DNA from: JBBDYH01 sp040901795
GTDB lineage: Bacteria; Planctomycetota; Planctomycetia; Pirellulales; JALHPA01
Direction: 5' to 3'
DNA: 15,681 bases
Assembly (NCBI GenBank): GCA_040901795.1
Contig: JBBDYH010000133.1
Location: forward strand, 1 to 15,681
Position 1 is the first letter of the stretch. Every line of letters begins with the position of its first letter. The position numbers and the translations under genes are program-made. The notes beneath the pieces are model-generated. The model saw nothing but the letters and a program-made list of their open reading frames with translations, was not told where the DNA came from and made no database searches. This document shows, piece after piece, positions 1 to 6,553 of the stretch.

Positions 1-90
1 GCTCGATACAAACCAAAACAAACCACGAACTTCGGCACAACGCAACCGGCTCCCGTCGGACTGTGTGCATTTCTATTTGCCCCGGTTGAT

Positions 91-99
91 TGCTATAAT
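91..99 (+). promoter_or_regulatory. Candidate extended -10 promoter for the pseudopilin operon
   Basis: The sequence TGC-TATAAT gives a perfect sigma-70 -10 hexamer (94-99) preceded by the extended TGN motif. No good -35 hexamer lies 16-18 bp upstream, which an extended -10 can tolerate. Transcription would start near 106 and leave an untranslated leader of roughly 75 bases before the ATG at 183. Its position fits the pseudopilin and the gene coupled behind it. Seen directly: the hexamer. Inferred: its use; many planctomycete pilin genes sit in longer operons, so transcription could also enter from upstream. Confidence 0.35.
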
Positions 100-182
100 G
101 ATGGCGTGTCCGGCGGCTGTTGGGCCAAGCGGCCAAAGGGCGCGTGGGCCGGGGCGTCTCATCGATCGGAGCAGTGTTGGCC

Positions 183-1547
183 ATGATTTTCTCTCGTCCC
201 TCTTTGGATCACCGATTGGCGTCGGCACTCCGTTGCCGCTATCTTCATCGCGGCATCACCCTCGTCGAGATGCTGGTCGCCCTGGCGGTGACTCTTTTGA
301 TGATGGGCGCCGTCATCACCGTCTTCGGCTTCATCGGCGAGCGCGTCACCGATAGCCGGGGCCTTATCGAGACCAATGATCGCCTCCGCTCGGCCGCTCA
401 TCGGCTGCGCGAAGACTTGAAAAGCGTCACCGTGGACGCGATTCCCTGGCGGCGGCCCGAGGCGGGCCAAGGATATCTGGAGATCCTGGAGGGACCGCTT
501 CGTGATTACGCGCTAGATGCCAGCGGGAACGTCAGCGTTATTCCAGGAGGCGATACGGATGACCTGCTGATGTTCACTGTCCGGTCCGAAGGGGAGCCGT
601 ATCGCGGCAAGGTGCCGACGAGCAACTTTGCCCCTAGTGGCACAATGGAATCTAATACGGTCGAAGTCGTTTGGTACATGCGGCCGACGTTGGATGTCGT
701 TACAAACCCGCCGACGTACAGTCTCTGCCGGCGGCAGATGTTAGTCGTTCCCGTGGAAACGCCTCTTGCCGCGGCACCAGTGGATGCGACTTTCTTTGAG
801 CTCTACGACGTCTCCGCTCGTGTCGATCGAGTTGGAAATGGAGTGGGAAGAGTGGCGAACACGTTGGGCGATCTAACTAAACGCGAGAATCGGTTCTTGC
901 ATAACCGACATTACGCCAACGGCTTAACAAACAGCGCCGCTGCATTCGGATATCCGTGGCGCCCGCGATATCAATTGAACGTGCCGCCTGTGCCTCCATT
1001 CTCTGATCTTCGCCGAGGGGAAGAGGTCGTCCTCACAAACGTTCTCTCATTTAACGTCCAGGTCTTTGACCCCAGGGTCGCAATTAAGGCAAATACCATT
1101 TCAGCGTTCGAACCGGGCGATCCCGCCTACCGCAACATGTCCGCCGGCAACAGCCTGGCGCGCGGCGCTTACATGGATCTCGGGGACTCTGTGGTCGGCG
1201 CAATCTTCGGAATAATACCGTCAACCTCAGACGCCGCACGAAAATCGCTGCTGTCCCCCAGCCCGGGGTCCCAATTCTTGTACTCGACCTATGACACCTG
1301 GTCATTTCACTACGAGCATGACGGTATTCGACAGCCTGGTGCTCAGCTTCCCGGGATCGACACGGGCACGAACGGATTGGATGATAATTCTGGGGCGTCC
1401 CCCGGCGTCGACGACATGAGCGAGCGCGAAACCTCACCCCCCTATCCCTATCCGCTCCGGGGGCTGCGCGTGAACATCCGCGTCTACGAGCCCGGCAGCA
1501 AGCAACTCCGCGAAGTAACGGTCGTCCAAAGTTTTGTGCCGGAGTAA
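183..1547 (+). CDS. Prepilin-type N-terminal methylation protein (PulJ/GspJ-like minor pseudopilin)
   Basis: This encodes a 454-residue inner-membrane-anchored pseudopilin, probably part of a type II secretion or type IV pilus-like fibre. A 24-residue basic leader ends in the prepilin peptidase site G24^ITLVE, with the usual Glu at +5 of the mature chain. A hydrophobic helix follows (residues about 27-50), then a long globular region. The C-terminal end, with strands around RVNIRVYEP and VVQSFVPE, resembles the PulJ/GspJ fold end. It is about twice the length of typical GspJ, as is common for planctomycete pseudopilins. ATG 183 is preferred: GGAG lies at 168-171, 11 bases upstream. A TTG at 120 in the same frame would add 21 residues without a clear ribosome site. 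The next gene starts directly after the stop (TAA-ATG), suggesting coupled translation. Class is certain; the exact J-type assignment is inference. Confidence 0.88.
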   Translation: MIFSRPSLDHRLASALRCRYLHRGITLVEMLVALAVTLLMMGAVITVFGFIGERVTDSRGLIETNDRLRSAAHRLREDLKSVTVDAIPWRRPEAGQGYLEILEGPLRDYALDASGNVSVIPGGDTDDLLMFTVRSEGEPYRGKVPTSNFAPSGTMESNTVEVVWYMRPTLDVVTNPPTYSLCRRQMLVVPVETPLAAAPVDATFFELYDVSARVDRVGNGVGRVANTLGDLTKRENRFLHNRHYANGLTNSAAAFGYPWRPRYQLNVPPVPPFSDLRRGEEVVLTNVLSFNVQVFDPRVAIKANTISAFEPGDPAYRNMSAGNSLARGAYMDLGDSVVGAIFGIIPSTSDAARKSLLSPSPGSQFLYSTYDTWSFHYEHDGIRQPGAQLPGIDTGTNGLDDNSGASPGVDDMSERETSPPYPYPLRGLRVNIRVYEPGSKQLREVTVVQSFVPE

Positions 1548-1943
1548 ATGATCGAAGCCCACGCAATTCGTCTTCGCGGCCCGTGGGAATGCCAGACTCA
1601 TGATGGGCGGCCGCGGCGTGTCCACATGCCGGCCGCGGTCGGGTCCATTATCGATGGCAAGTTCGAAGGTCGCCTCTTGTGCCGCCGCCGCTTCGGCTGC
1701 CCGACCTGCCTCGATCCCCATGAGCGCGTCTGGCTACTCATCGAGCGGCCGGTTCTCTCAGGCGAAGCGAATCTCAACAGCGAGCCCCTCGGGCGAATGA
1801 ACCTGGCACAGCATCTGGTCGAATTCGATATCACCAGCCGACTGCGTGAGCGAAACGAGCTCATCCTCGACTTTGAAATTGTGCCCCCCGAGTCAACCGA
1901 CGAAATGCTCTTCGCCGACGTACGTCTCGAAATCCGCGGCTGA
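1548..1943 (+). CDS. Small jelly-roll protein resembling the GH2 N-terminal sugar-binding domain
   Basis: This 131-residue protein has no signal peptide. Its pattern follows the N-terminal galactose-binding-like domain of family 2 glycoside hydrolases: LRGPWE near the start, a C-RRRF strand (family: y-R-x-F), ERVWLLIE, then LNSEPLGR at the 'NG-x-x-vG' turn, VEFDITSRL, and N-ELILDFE. The rest of a GH2 enzyme, including the catalytic barrel, is absent, so no hydrolase activity is expected. Three cysteines lie close together in CRRRFGCPTC. The ATG abuts the pseudopilin TAA, and GGAG inside the pseudopilin's last codons (about 1540-1543) serves as ribosome site, so the two are very likely co-translated. 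A ligand-binding or structural role tied to the secretion fibre is inference; the fold call rests on pattern alone. Confidence 0.72.
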   Translation: MIEAHAIRLRGPWECQTHDGRPRRVHMPAAVGSIIDGKFEGRLLCRRRFGCPTCLDPHERVWLLIERPVLSGEANLNSEPLGRMNLAQHLVEFDITSRLRERNELILDFEIVPPESTDEMLFADVRLEIRG

Positions 1944-1971
1944 CGGTTTGGGCCAGCCTCGGCAAAGGTAC

Positions 1972-2038
1972 TGTCATCCTGAGCGAAGCGAAGGATCTCG
2001 TGCACTCCGCCAGATGCTTCGCTCCGCTCAGCATGACA
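1972..2038. repeat. Intergenic inverted repeat with 27-bp arms (dispersed-repeat type)
   Basis: Left arm 1972-1998 begins TGTCATCCTGAGCG and right arm 2012-2038 ends CGCTCAGCATGACA. The arms pair at 24 of 27 positions around a 13-base loop. The same arm sequence is familiar from many environmental bacterial genomes, where it is often mistranslated as peptides like CHPERSEGS or RSAQHD; that recollection is general knowledge, not a search. It lies 28 bases past the jelly-roll gene and 122 before the DUF1080 gene, with no T-run to make it a classic terminator. The rest of 1944-2160 shows no gene. Confidence 0.85.
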
Positions 2039-2160
2039 TCGATTCAGGGGATTCTGGGCACCGACCATTGCAGATGCCAGGCAGTTGGAAATCCGACTTG
2101 TTCTAGGCTACGCTGTAGGCTCATTCGAACCGACCGTCCCACACTGTAGATCATCCAATC

Positions 2161-3342
2161 ATGTCCCGAAAAACTCTTTTGCTATGCGCGATCGTACTTA
2201 TCTCCCTTACGGTCCGAATCTTCGCGGCCCAAGAGGCAAAGCCCAATACGCTCAATGAAAATGAGCTCGCCGACGGCTGGATCTCGCTCTTCGACGGCGA
2301 GACGCTCTACGGCTGGGAACCATCGAGCAAGGCCGATTGGAAGGTCACCAATGGCGTGATCTCGGTCGGCGCAGGTGAAAAAGGCTTGCTCTGCACGACC
2401 AGCGAGTTCGCCGATTACGTCTTCAAGGTCGATTTCCGCGCCCCGGCGGCCACCAATAGCGGCGTTTTTCTCCGCACGCCCACCGTGCCCAAGAATCCGG
2501 CGGAAGACTGCTACGAGCTCAACATTGCCACACCCGCCGTCAGCCCGTTTCCGACCGGCAGCTTCGTGCAGCGCGAAAAGGCCACAACTAAAAGCTTCGA
2601 CGAAGACTGGCACACCTTTGAAGTGACGGCATATGGTGCCCGCTGGATTGTCCAACTCGACGGCCAACCCGTCCTCGAATATACCGATCAAAAGCCGCTC
2701 GGACGGGGGCGGATCGGTCTCCAGTTCAACGAAGGCAAAGTCGAGTTCAAGAACGTCAAGCTCAAGCCGCTCAATCTGAAAACCATCTTCAACGGCCGAG
2801 ACCTCGCCGGCTGGCAGGCCGTCGAGCCGAATAAGAGCCAGTTCACTGTCACGGACAAGGGCGAGCTAAACGTCAAAAACGGCCGCGGGGCGCTTGAGAG
2901 CCAACAGAGTTACGGCGACTTCGTTTTGCAGCTTGAGTGCTTCTCGAATGGCAAGCATTTGAACTCAGGCATTTTCTTTCGCTCCATTCCCGGCGAATTC
3001 AACAACGGCTATGAATGCCAGATTCGCAATGAATACAAGGACGGCGACCGCAACCAGCCGGTCGATTTCGGCACCGGCGGCATCTACCGCCGGCAGCCCG
3101 CTCGCCGCGTGACCGCCGACGATTTCAAGTGGTTCCCGATGACACTCGTGGTCTCCGGCAGTCACATGGCGGCCTGGGTCAACGGCATCCAGGTCAGCGA
3201 TTGGACCGACACACGAAAGCCGCACGAGAATCCCCGTAACGGCCTGCGCACGGAGGCAGGAACGCTGCAAATCCAAGGGCACGATCCGACCACCGATCTT
3301 TCCTTCCGCAAACTGCGGATCGTGGAAATGCCGAAGCGGTAA
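2161..3342 (+). CDS. Exported protein with two DUF1080 (3-keto-disaccharide hydrolase) domains
   Basis: This 393-residue protein starts with a Sec signal peptide (basic SRK, hydrophobic residues 5-22, cleavage near A22-A23 before QEAKP). Two jelly-roll DUF1080 domains follow. Domain 1 (about 40-202) starts ISLFDGETLYGW and carries TNSGVFLR and CYELNI. Domain 2 (about 207-388) starts TIFNGRDLAGW and carries LNSGIFFRS and NGYECQIRNEY. The family is now described as 3-keto-disaccharide hydrolases acting on 3-keto-glycosides in the periplasm, and it is strongly expanded in planctomycetes. Both copies keep the 'NSG-h-hhR' strand; the second keeps the fuller E-x-Q-I region and may be the active one. 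No clear ribosome site precedes ATG 2161, but the signal peptide fixes the start well. The next gene begins 10 bases on. Substrate is unknown. Confidence 0.9.
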   Translation: MSRKTLLLCAIVLISLTVRIFAAQEAKPNTLNENELADGWISLFDGETLYGWEPSSKADWKVTNGVISVGAGEKGLLCTTSEFADYVFKVDFRAPAATNSGVFLRTPTVPKNPAEDCYELNIATPAVSPFPTGSFVQREKATTKSFDEDWHTFEVTAYGARWIVQLDGQPVLEYTDQKPLGRGRIGLQFNEGKVEFKNVKLKPLNLKTIFNGRDLAGWQAVEPNKSQFTVTDKGELNVKNGRGALESQQSYGDFVLQLECFSNGKHLNSGIFFRSIPGEFNNGYECQIRNEYKDGDRNQPVDFGTGGIYRRQPARRVTADDFKWFPMTLVVSGSHMAAWVNGIQVSDWTDTRKPHENPRNGLRTEAGTLQIQGHDPTTDLSFRKLRIVEMPKR

Positions 3343-3352
3343 AGGAGCAAAC

Positions 3353-3538
3353 ATGGCCACCGCAAAACAACGCGGCGCCGCCAAAAAGAACATCAAGAAG
3401 GCCGCCAAAGCTGCAACGAAAAAACGCACCGTCGCGCACTTACCCAAGAAGACGCGCACGGCGCTCGGCAAAGAAGGCGCGAAGGCGGCGAAGCGGAAGA
3501 AGAAAGCAGCTAGCCGTAAGTCGCCGAAGCCGCGTTAA
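3353..3538 (+). CDS. Small Lys/Ala-rich basic protein, histone H1-tail-like
   Basis: This 61-residue protein has about 24 Lys/Arg, about 15 Ala and a single acidic residue. It has no membrane segment or signal. Repeated KK and AAK motifs (AAKKNIKKAAKAATKK, then AAKRKKKAASRK) flank a less repetitive core, AHLPKKTRTALGKEG, that looks conserved rather than random. A strong ribosome site, AAGGAG (3342-3347), lies 5 bases before ATG 3353 and overlaps the end of the DUF1080 stop, so it is probably co-transcribed with that gene. The composition suggests nucleic-acid binding, as in bacterial H1-like proteins, but this is inference; a ribosome-associated role is equally possible. The gene itself is well supported by ribosome site and composition. 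Confidence 0.7.
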   Translation: MATAKQRGAAKKNIKKAAKAATKKRTVAHLPKKTRTALGKEGAKAAKRKKKAASRKSPKPR

Positions 3539-3565
3539 TCGGCGCGTGCGAGTTCGGTTAATTGG

Positions 3566-4528
3566 GTGAGAAACGCCGTGACGGTCGCTGAAGCCACCTC
3601 TCACCCCTCTCCGCTTGTGCTTAGAGCAGTCACCACGACAAGGCATGGCTGGATCGACTGGCTGCCGCTGATTGTGTTTCCACTGGCAGTTCTATTGCTC
3701 ATTCCACCGCATTGGCCGCGCTGGGGCTTGATGTGGTCGTTGGCTTTGGCGATTTACATCGGCTGCAAGTGGCTAACATGGCGATGCGCCCACGTAGTGA
3801 CAGCGAAACGTTGGCAACACGCGGCCTACTTGATCGCCTGGCCTGGGCTGGACGCCGACGCATTTTTGCGACCTCCGGACCGATCCAACGTCGTGTGTCC
3901 CTCTACCGCAGAATGCGTAGGCGCGCTGGCAATGACGACCACCGGAGTGATTCTATTCTTCCAGATCACGCCGCGGCTCGCCCACAGTCACGCTCTAGGC
4001 GCCGGCTGGTTGGGCTTTGCCGCCATCCTTCTGATCTTGCACTTTGGACTGTTCCATCTTTTGAGTTGCGCATGGCGCTCGATCGGCGTGCAAGCCGCGC
4101 CGCTCATGAACAATCCCCTGGCCGCAGAAAGCGTCAGTGAATTCTGGGGCCGACGCTGGAACACCGCCTTTCGCGATTTTACCCACAAGTTTCTTTTCGG
4201 CCCGCTCACTAGTCGCCTGGGCCCAAAGGGTGCCCTTTTAATCGGGTTTCTGTTTAGTGGACTGGTTCACGATCTGGTCATCAGTCTCCCCGCCGGCGCG
4301 GGCTACGGTGGACCGACGTTGTTCTTCATCATTCAAGGTACGGCAATGCTGATCGAACGCTCGCCGGGCGGGCGGAGATGTGGCCTTGGTCGGGGCTGGC
4401 GCGGCTGGCTGTTCACGATGATGGTGTTGGTTGGGCCGGTCTGTTTTCTGTTTCACCCACCGTTTGCGACACGCGTCATCGTGCCATTTGTGCGGGACGT
4501 CGTTTCATTCGATGTAACTTATGACTGA
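3566..4528 (+). CDS. Wax-synthase-like membrane-bound O-acyltransferase (MBOAT type)
   Basis: This 320-residue protein has about seven or eight hydrophobic helices. The diagnostic region is FWGRRWN (193-199), followed by a loop and the helix carrying SGLVHDLVIS, with His235 in the position of the MBOAT catalytic histidine. This matches the plant-type wax synthase pattern (FWGRRWN ... SGxxHE). Such enzymes move an acyl group from acyl-CoA or a related donor to an alcohol in the membrane. The bacterial substrate cannot be read from sequence; wax esters or acylated lipids or sugars are possible. The start is uncertain: GTG 3566 is the first in frame and is followed by a polar stretch before the first helix at about residue 32. 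The stop is followed 8 bases later by a four-helix membrane protein, probably a partner. Confidence 0.78.
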   Translation: MRNAVTVAEATSHPSPLVLRAVTTTRHGWIDWLPLIVFPLAVLLLIPPHWPRWGLMWSLALAIYIGCKWLTWRCAHVVTAKRWQHAAYLIAWPGLDADAFLRPPDRSNVVCPSTAECVGALAMTTTGVILFFQITPRLAHSHALGAGWLGFAAILLILHFGLFHLLSCAWRSIGVQAAPLMNNPLAAESVSEFWGRRWNTAFRDFTHKFLFGPLTSRLGPKGALLIGFLFSGLVHDLVISLPAGAGYGGPTLFFIIQGTAMLIERSPGGRRCGLGRGWRGWLFTMMVLVGPVCFLFHPPFATRVIVPFVRDVVSFDVTYD

Positions 4529-4536
4529 GGATTGCG

Positions 4537-4956
4537 ATGGACGATTGGTTGCCTACTCTAGTTTTTGCGGCCGGGATCGGCCAGCTCAGCGTGCTCGTCG
4601 CTTCAGCCTTGGTCCCGGTGCGCTTGAATTGGCGTGAAGAATTCAAAGGCATGTCCAGGCTTCACCGGCAGATGTACTGGGTCTATGGCGGTTACGTTGT
4701 GTTGAGCATCATTGCGCTCGGTCTCTTGAGCATTTTCAATTCTGTCGAGCTCGCTTCGGGCAACGGCCTGGCGCGAGGTGTCTGTGCCTATATCGCGGTC
4801 TTCTGGGGCGTCCGCTTATCGTTGCAGACGGTGCTTGATGTCAAGCCGTTTTTGACGACCTGGTGGCTCAGGGCCGGCTATTCAAGTTTGACATTGCTAT
4901 TCCTTTGCTTCACAGCGATCTTCGCGTGGGCGGCCCTGTTTCCGGCGACAGGTTGA
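4537..4956 (+). CDS. Four-helix membrane protein next to wax-synthase-like gene
   Basis: This 139-residue protein has predicted membrane helices at about 5-28, 48-68, 79-99 and 112-135. A short basic loop (NWREEFKGMSRLHRQMYW) lies between the first two. No catalytic motif is recognised. A GAGG ribosome site (4527-4530) overlaps the previous gene's TGA and precedes ATG 4537 by six bases, so the two genes form an operon. The tight pairing suggests an accessory or second subunit for the acyltransferase, which is inference from position. The gene is followed by about 100 bases containing the toxin-antitoxin promoter. Confidence 0.75.
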   Translation: MDDWLPTLVFAAGIGQLSVLVASALVPVRLNWREEFKGMSRLHRQMYWVYGGYVVLSIIALGLLSIFNSVELASGNGLARGVCAYIAVFWGVRLSLQTVLDVKPFLTTWWLRAGYSSLTLLFLCFTAIFAWAALFPATG

Positions 4957-4988
4957 TGCGTTTTGACCGCAATCGGCCACCCATCCCC

Positions 4989-5028
4989 TTGTCTCAAGCC
5001 GATACGAGTGGTACAGTAGTCCTGTACA
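4989..5028 (+). promoter_or_regulatory. Candidate promoter and YefM-type operator of the toxin-antitoxin operon
   Basis: TTGTCT (4989-4994) and TACAGT (5012-5017), 17 bases apart, make a plausible sigma-70 promoter. The perfect inverted repeat GTACAG-tagtc-CTGTAC (5011-5016 and 5022-5027) overlaps the -10 box, and its right arm contains TGTACA (5023-5028). In E. coli the YefM-YoeB complex represses its own promoter by binding palindromes with a TGTACA core. The same core beside a yefM-yoeB pair here supports autoregulation. The repeat is seen directly; binding is inferred. Confidence 0.6.
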
Positions 5029-5057
5029 TGTTCAAATACCGTTGAGAGTCGCCCGCA

Positions 5058-5342
5058 ATGATTCGCACGACCTACACCAGTGCCCGGCAGAACTTCGCCT
5101 CGCTTTGCGACCGCGTCGTGGATGATCGAGAATGCGTTATCATCAAGCGCCGCGGCGCCGACGATGTTGCGATGGTGGCCGCTTCGGAGCTGTCCGGCCT
5201 CTTGGAGACCGCTCATCTGCTGCGCTCGCCGAAGAACGCTCGACGGCTTCTAACGGCACTGAAACGTGCTAAGCAGAAACGGATCAAAACACAGTCGATC
5301 GACGAACTTCGACGCGAGGTTGGTCTTGTCGAAGAAGAATAA
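5058..5342 (+). CDS. yefM: Type II antitoxin of the YefM/Phd family
   Basis: This 94-residue protein is the antitoxin partner of the YoeB-like toxin encoded directly downstream. The N-terminal Phd/YefM DNA-binding and dimerisation fold is recognisable: TTYTSARQNFASLCDRVVDD, then CVIIKRRGADDVAMVAASEL (about residues 4-47). SGLLETAHLLRSPKNARRL follows. The C-terminal third (KRAKQKRIKTQSIDELRRE) is the expected flexible toxin-neutralising tail. It should bind the toxin active site and, as a complex, repress the operon at the upstream TGTACA palindrome. The toxin start lies inside the last codons of this gene, a common arrangement that keeps antitoxin synthesis ahead of toxin. Confidence 0.92.
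   Translation: MIRTTYTSARQNFASLCDRVVDDRECVIIKRRGADDVAMVAASELSGLLETAHLLRSPKNARRLLTALKRAKQKRIKTQSIDELRREVGLVEEE
5316..5319 (+). promoter_or_regulatory. Ribosome binding site that sets the YoeB start at TTG 5326
   Basis: GAGG lies six bases before TTG 5326, inside the antitoxin coding region. The in-frame GTG at 5266 would add 20 residues unlike any YoeB. The TTG at 5320 is too close to the GAGG to be used. TTG 5326 therefore gives a 96-residue toxin overlapping the antitoxin by 17 bases. Confidence 0.6.
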
Positions 5343-5616
5343 CAAGACCGCTCAAAGTAAGCGAGAGGCGGCATTCCATCGAGAGTTCATCGACGATCTC
5401 CGCCATTGGGTCGTAACAGATCGCAAGGTTGCTCTGCGCGTCTTGGATCTTGTCAAAGAAACTCTCCGCGATCCTTTCCGGGGGCTCGGACAACCGGAGC
5501 CGCTGAAACACATGCTGTCCGGCACATGGTCGCGCAGGATTACCCAGGAACATCGCCTCGTCTATCTTGTACGGAACGACCGCATCGAGTTTCTCCAGGC
5601 GCGTTACCACTACTAA
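5326..5616 (+). CDS. yoeB: YoeB-family mRNA interferase toxin
   Basis: This is a 96-residue RelE-superfamily endoribonuclease that cleaves mRNA on the ribosome. The conserved stretches match E. coli YoeB closely: FIDDLRHWVVTDRK, PFRGLGQPEPLKH, LSGTWSRRITQEHRLVY and the C-terminal RYHY. The catalytic residues of YoeB (E46, R65, H83) correspond to E58, R77 and H95 here, so the toxin looks intact. It is about 12 residues longer at the N-terminus than the usual 84, with a Lys-rich start (SKKNNKTAQSKRE). The TTG start and the 17-base overlap with the antitoxin suggest lower, coupled translation. It is neutralised by the YefM-like protein encoded just upstream. Confidence 0.93.
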   Translation: MSKKNNKTAQSKREAAFHREFIDDLRHWVVTDRKVALRVLDLVKETLRDPFRGLGQPEPLKHMLSGTWSRRITQEHRLVYLVRNDRIEFLQARYHY

Positions 5617-5647
5617 TCGGTAGAACCGCTTCTGCTCCCCGATCTAA

Positions 5648-5672
5648 ACTCCGCACTCCGCACTCCGCACTC
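5648..5672. repeat. Tandem heptamer ACTCCGC, about 3.6 copies
   Basis: Three exact copies of ACTCCGC (5648-5668) and a partial fourth (ACTC) end three bases before the ATG of the KaiC-like gene. The repeat occupies the position where a ribosome site would be, and no Shine-Dalgarno sequence is visible. Two other intergenic regions of this window carry 7-bp-period repeats (GGGTTCA at 8553, ACTCACC at 15603). Confidence 0.85.
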
Positions 5673-5674
5673 TC

Positions 5675-6553
5675 ATGTCCCGCCTCTCCACCGGCGTTCC
5701 CGGACTCGACGAACTGCTCGGTGGCGGGCTCGTCCCCGGCACGTTGACCGTCGTCTGCGGCGCTACGGGCATCGGCAAGACGCAGCTCGGCTTGCAGTTC
5801 TGCGATGCAGGATTGGCCGGCGAGGGCCAGCGAGGCATCGTGTTTGACATGTCCGCGCGCGGCGACGCGCAGAGCCACGCGGAATACGCACGGCGGATGT
5901 TCGGCTGGTTGCTAATGCCCGTTGATCCCGGCAAACCGCTGCGTCTCGAAGGTTTTTTAAGCAACGCTCGATCGACAGGCGACTACCTGCACGTCTTCGA
6001 TAACATTGGCCGCCGCGTGACCAAGCGCGATCTGGACTTCGACGGCTACCACGACTGGCAAGCCCAGCTTGTGGGCCGGCTGAACGCGGCGATCGCGTTT
6101 TTCTACGGCAACTTCGTCGGCGGCGTGCGGCGCTGTGTTATCGATGGCATCGAGCCGGTCGAGCGGCCCAGCGACTCGATCCAGATGGAGATGTTCGAAT
6201 ATATCTACCACCAGATTCTGCGCAAGGAATCCGACTGGGTCGCCCGTGATTTGTTGCGCGAGCACTACCGCCAGCAGGCTGACGTAGTAGCGGCGTACCG
6301 CTACGACCACACACAGATTGGCTGCCTCTTCCTGTACACTTCCGCCGAGAGCGTGCTCGATCAACTCATCGACCGGCCGCTCGACGAGGGAGACCTGCTC
6401 TCGGGCGCCAACACGGTCATCTACATGGGCAAGATCCGTGACGGCCTGAAGCTGCGGCGTGCGCTCTACATCGCCAAACATCGTGGCAGCGCGGCGAGCG
6501 ACGAGATTCACACGTATGAGATCGGCGAGGCGGGTTTGCGTATGCTCGTCTAG
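5675..6553 (+). CDS. KaiC/RadA-like RecA-superfamily ATPase, single domain
   Basis: This 292-residue cytoplasmic ATPase begins with the KaiC/RAD55 signature GVPGLDELLGGG (7-18), followed by Walker A GATGIGKT (29-36). A hydrophobic strand ending CVIDG (154-158) acts as Walker B. The C-terminal half includes a strand with VIYMGKIRDGLKLRRALYIAKHRG, like the KaiC/GvpD final strands. Only one RecA domain is present, unlike the two of circadian KaiC. Compared with the core fold there is extra sequence around residues 95-150 and a charged helical region 170-205. Proteins of this group often work with signalling proteins; the convergent kinase gene is suggestive but on the opposite strand. No ribosome site is visible, because a heptamer repeat fills the leader. 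ATG 5675 is supported by the conserved N-terminus. Specific function is unknown. Confidence 0.82.
   Translation: MSRLSTGVPGLDELLGGGLVPGTLTVVCGATGIGKTQLGLQFCDAGLAGEGQRGIVFDMSARGDAQSHAEYARRMFGWLLMPVDPGKPLRLEGFLSNARSTGDYLHVFDNIGRRVTKRDLDFDGYHDWQAQLVGRLNAAIAFFYGNFVGGVRRCVIDGIEPVERPSDSIQMEMFEYIYHQILRKESDWVARDLLREHYRQQADVVAAYRYDHTQIGCLFLYTSAESVLDQLIDRPLDEGDLLSGANTVIYMGKIRDGLKLRRALYIAKHRGSAASDEIHTYEIGEAGLRMLV

Noticed and set aside
1..90. Possible 3' end of an upstream gene
   Set aside because: Frames stay open from the window edge, but no motif or codon pattern identifies a product, so no partial gene is called.
1598..2068. 156-residue minus-strand frame
   Set aside because: It is antisense to the jelly-roll gene and again reads through the repeat, with no ribosome site or domain.
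1846..2106. 86-residue open frame containing CHPERSEGS- and RSAQHD-like peptides
   Set aside because: The peptide comes from the inverted repeat at 1972-2038. Such frames are classic false genes, and it overlaps the jelly-roll gene out of frame.
5618..5630. Small hairpin CGGT-aga-ACCG after the toxin gene
   Set aside because: A four-base stem without a T-run is too weak to call a terminator.
5957..6511. 184-residue minus-strand frame
   Set aside because: It is antisense to the KaiC-like gene and shows no recognisable domain.
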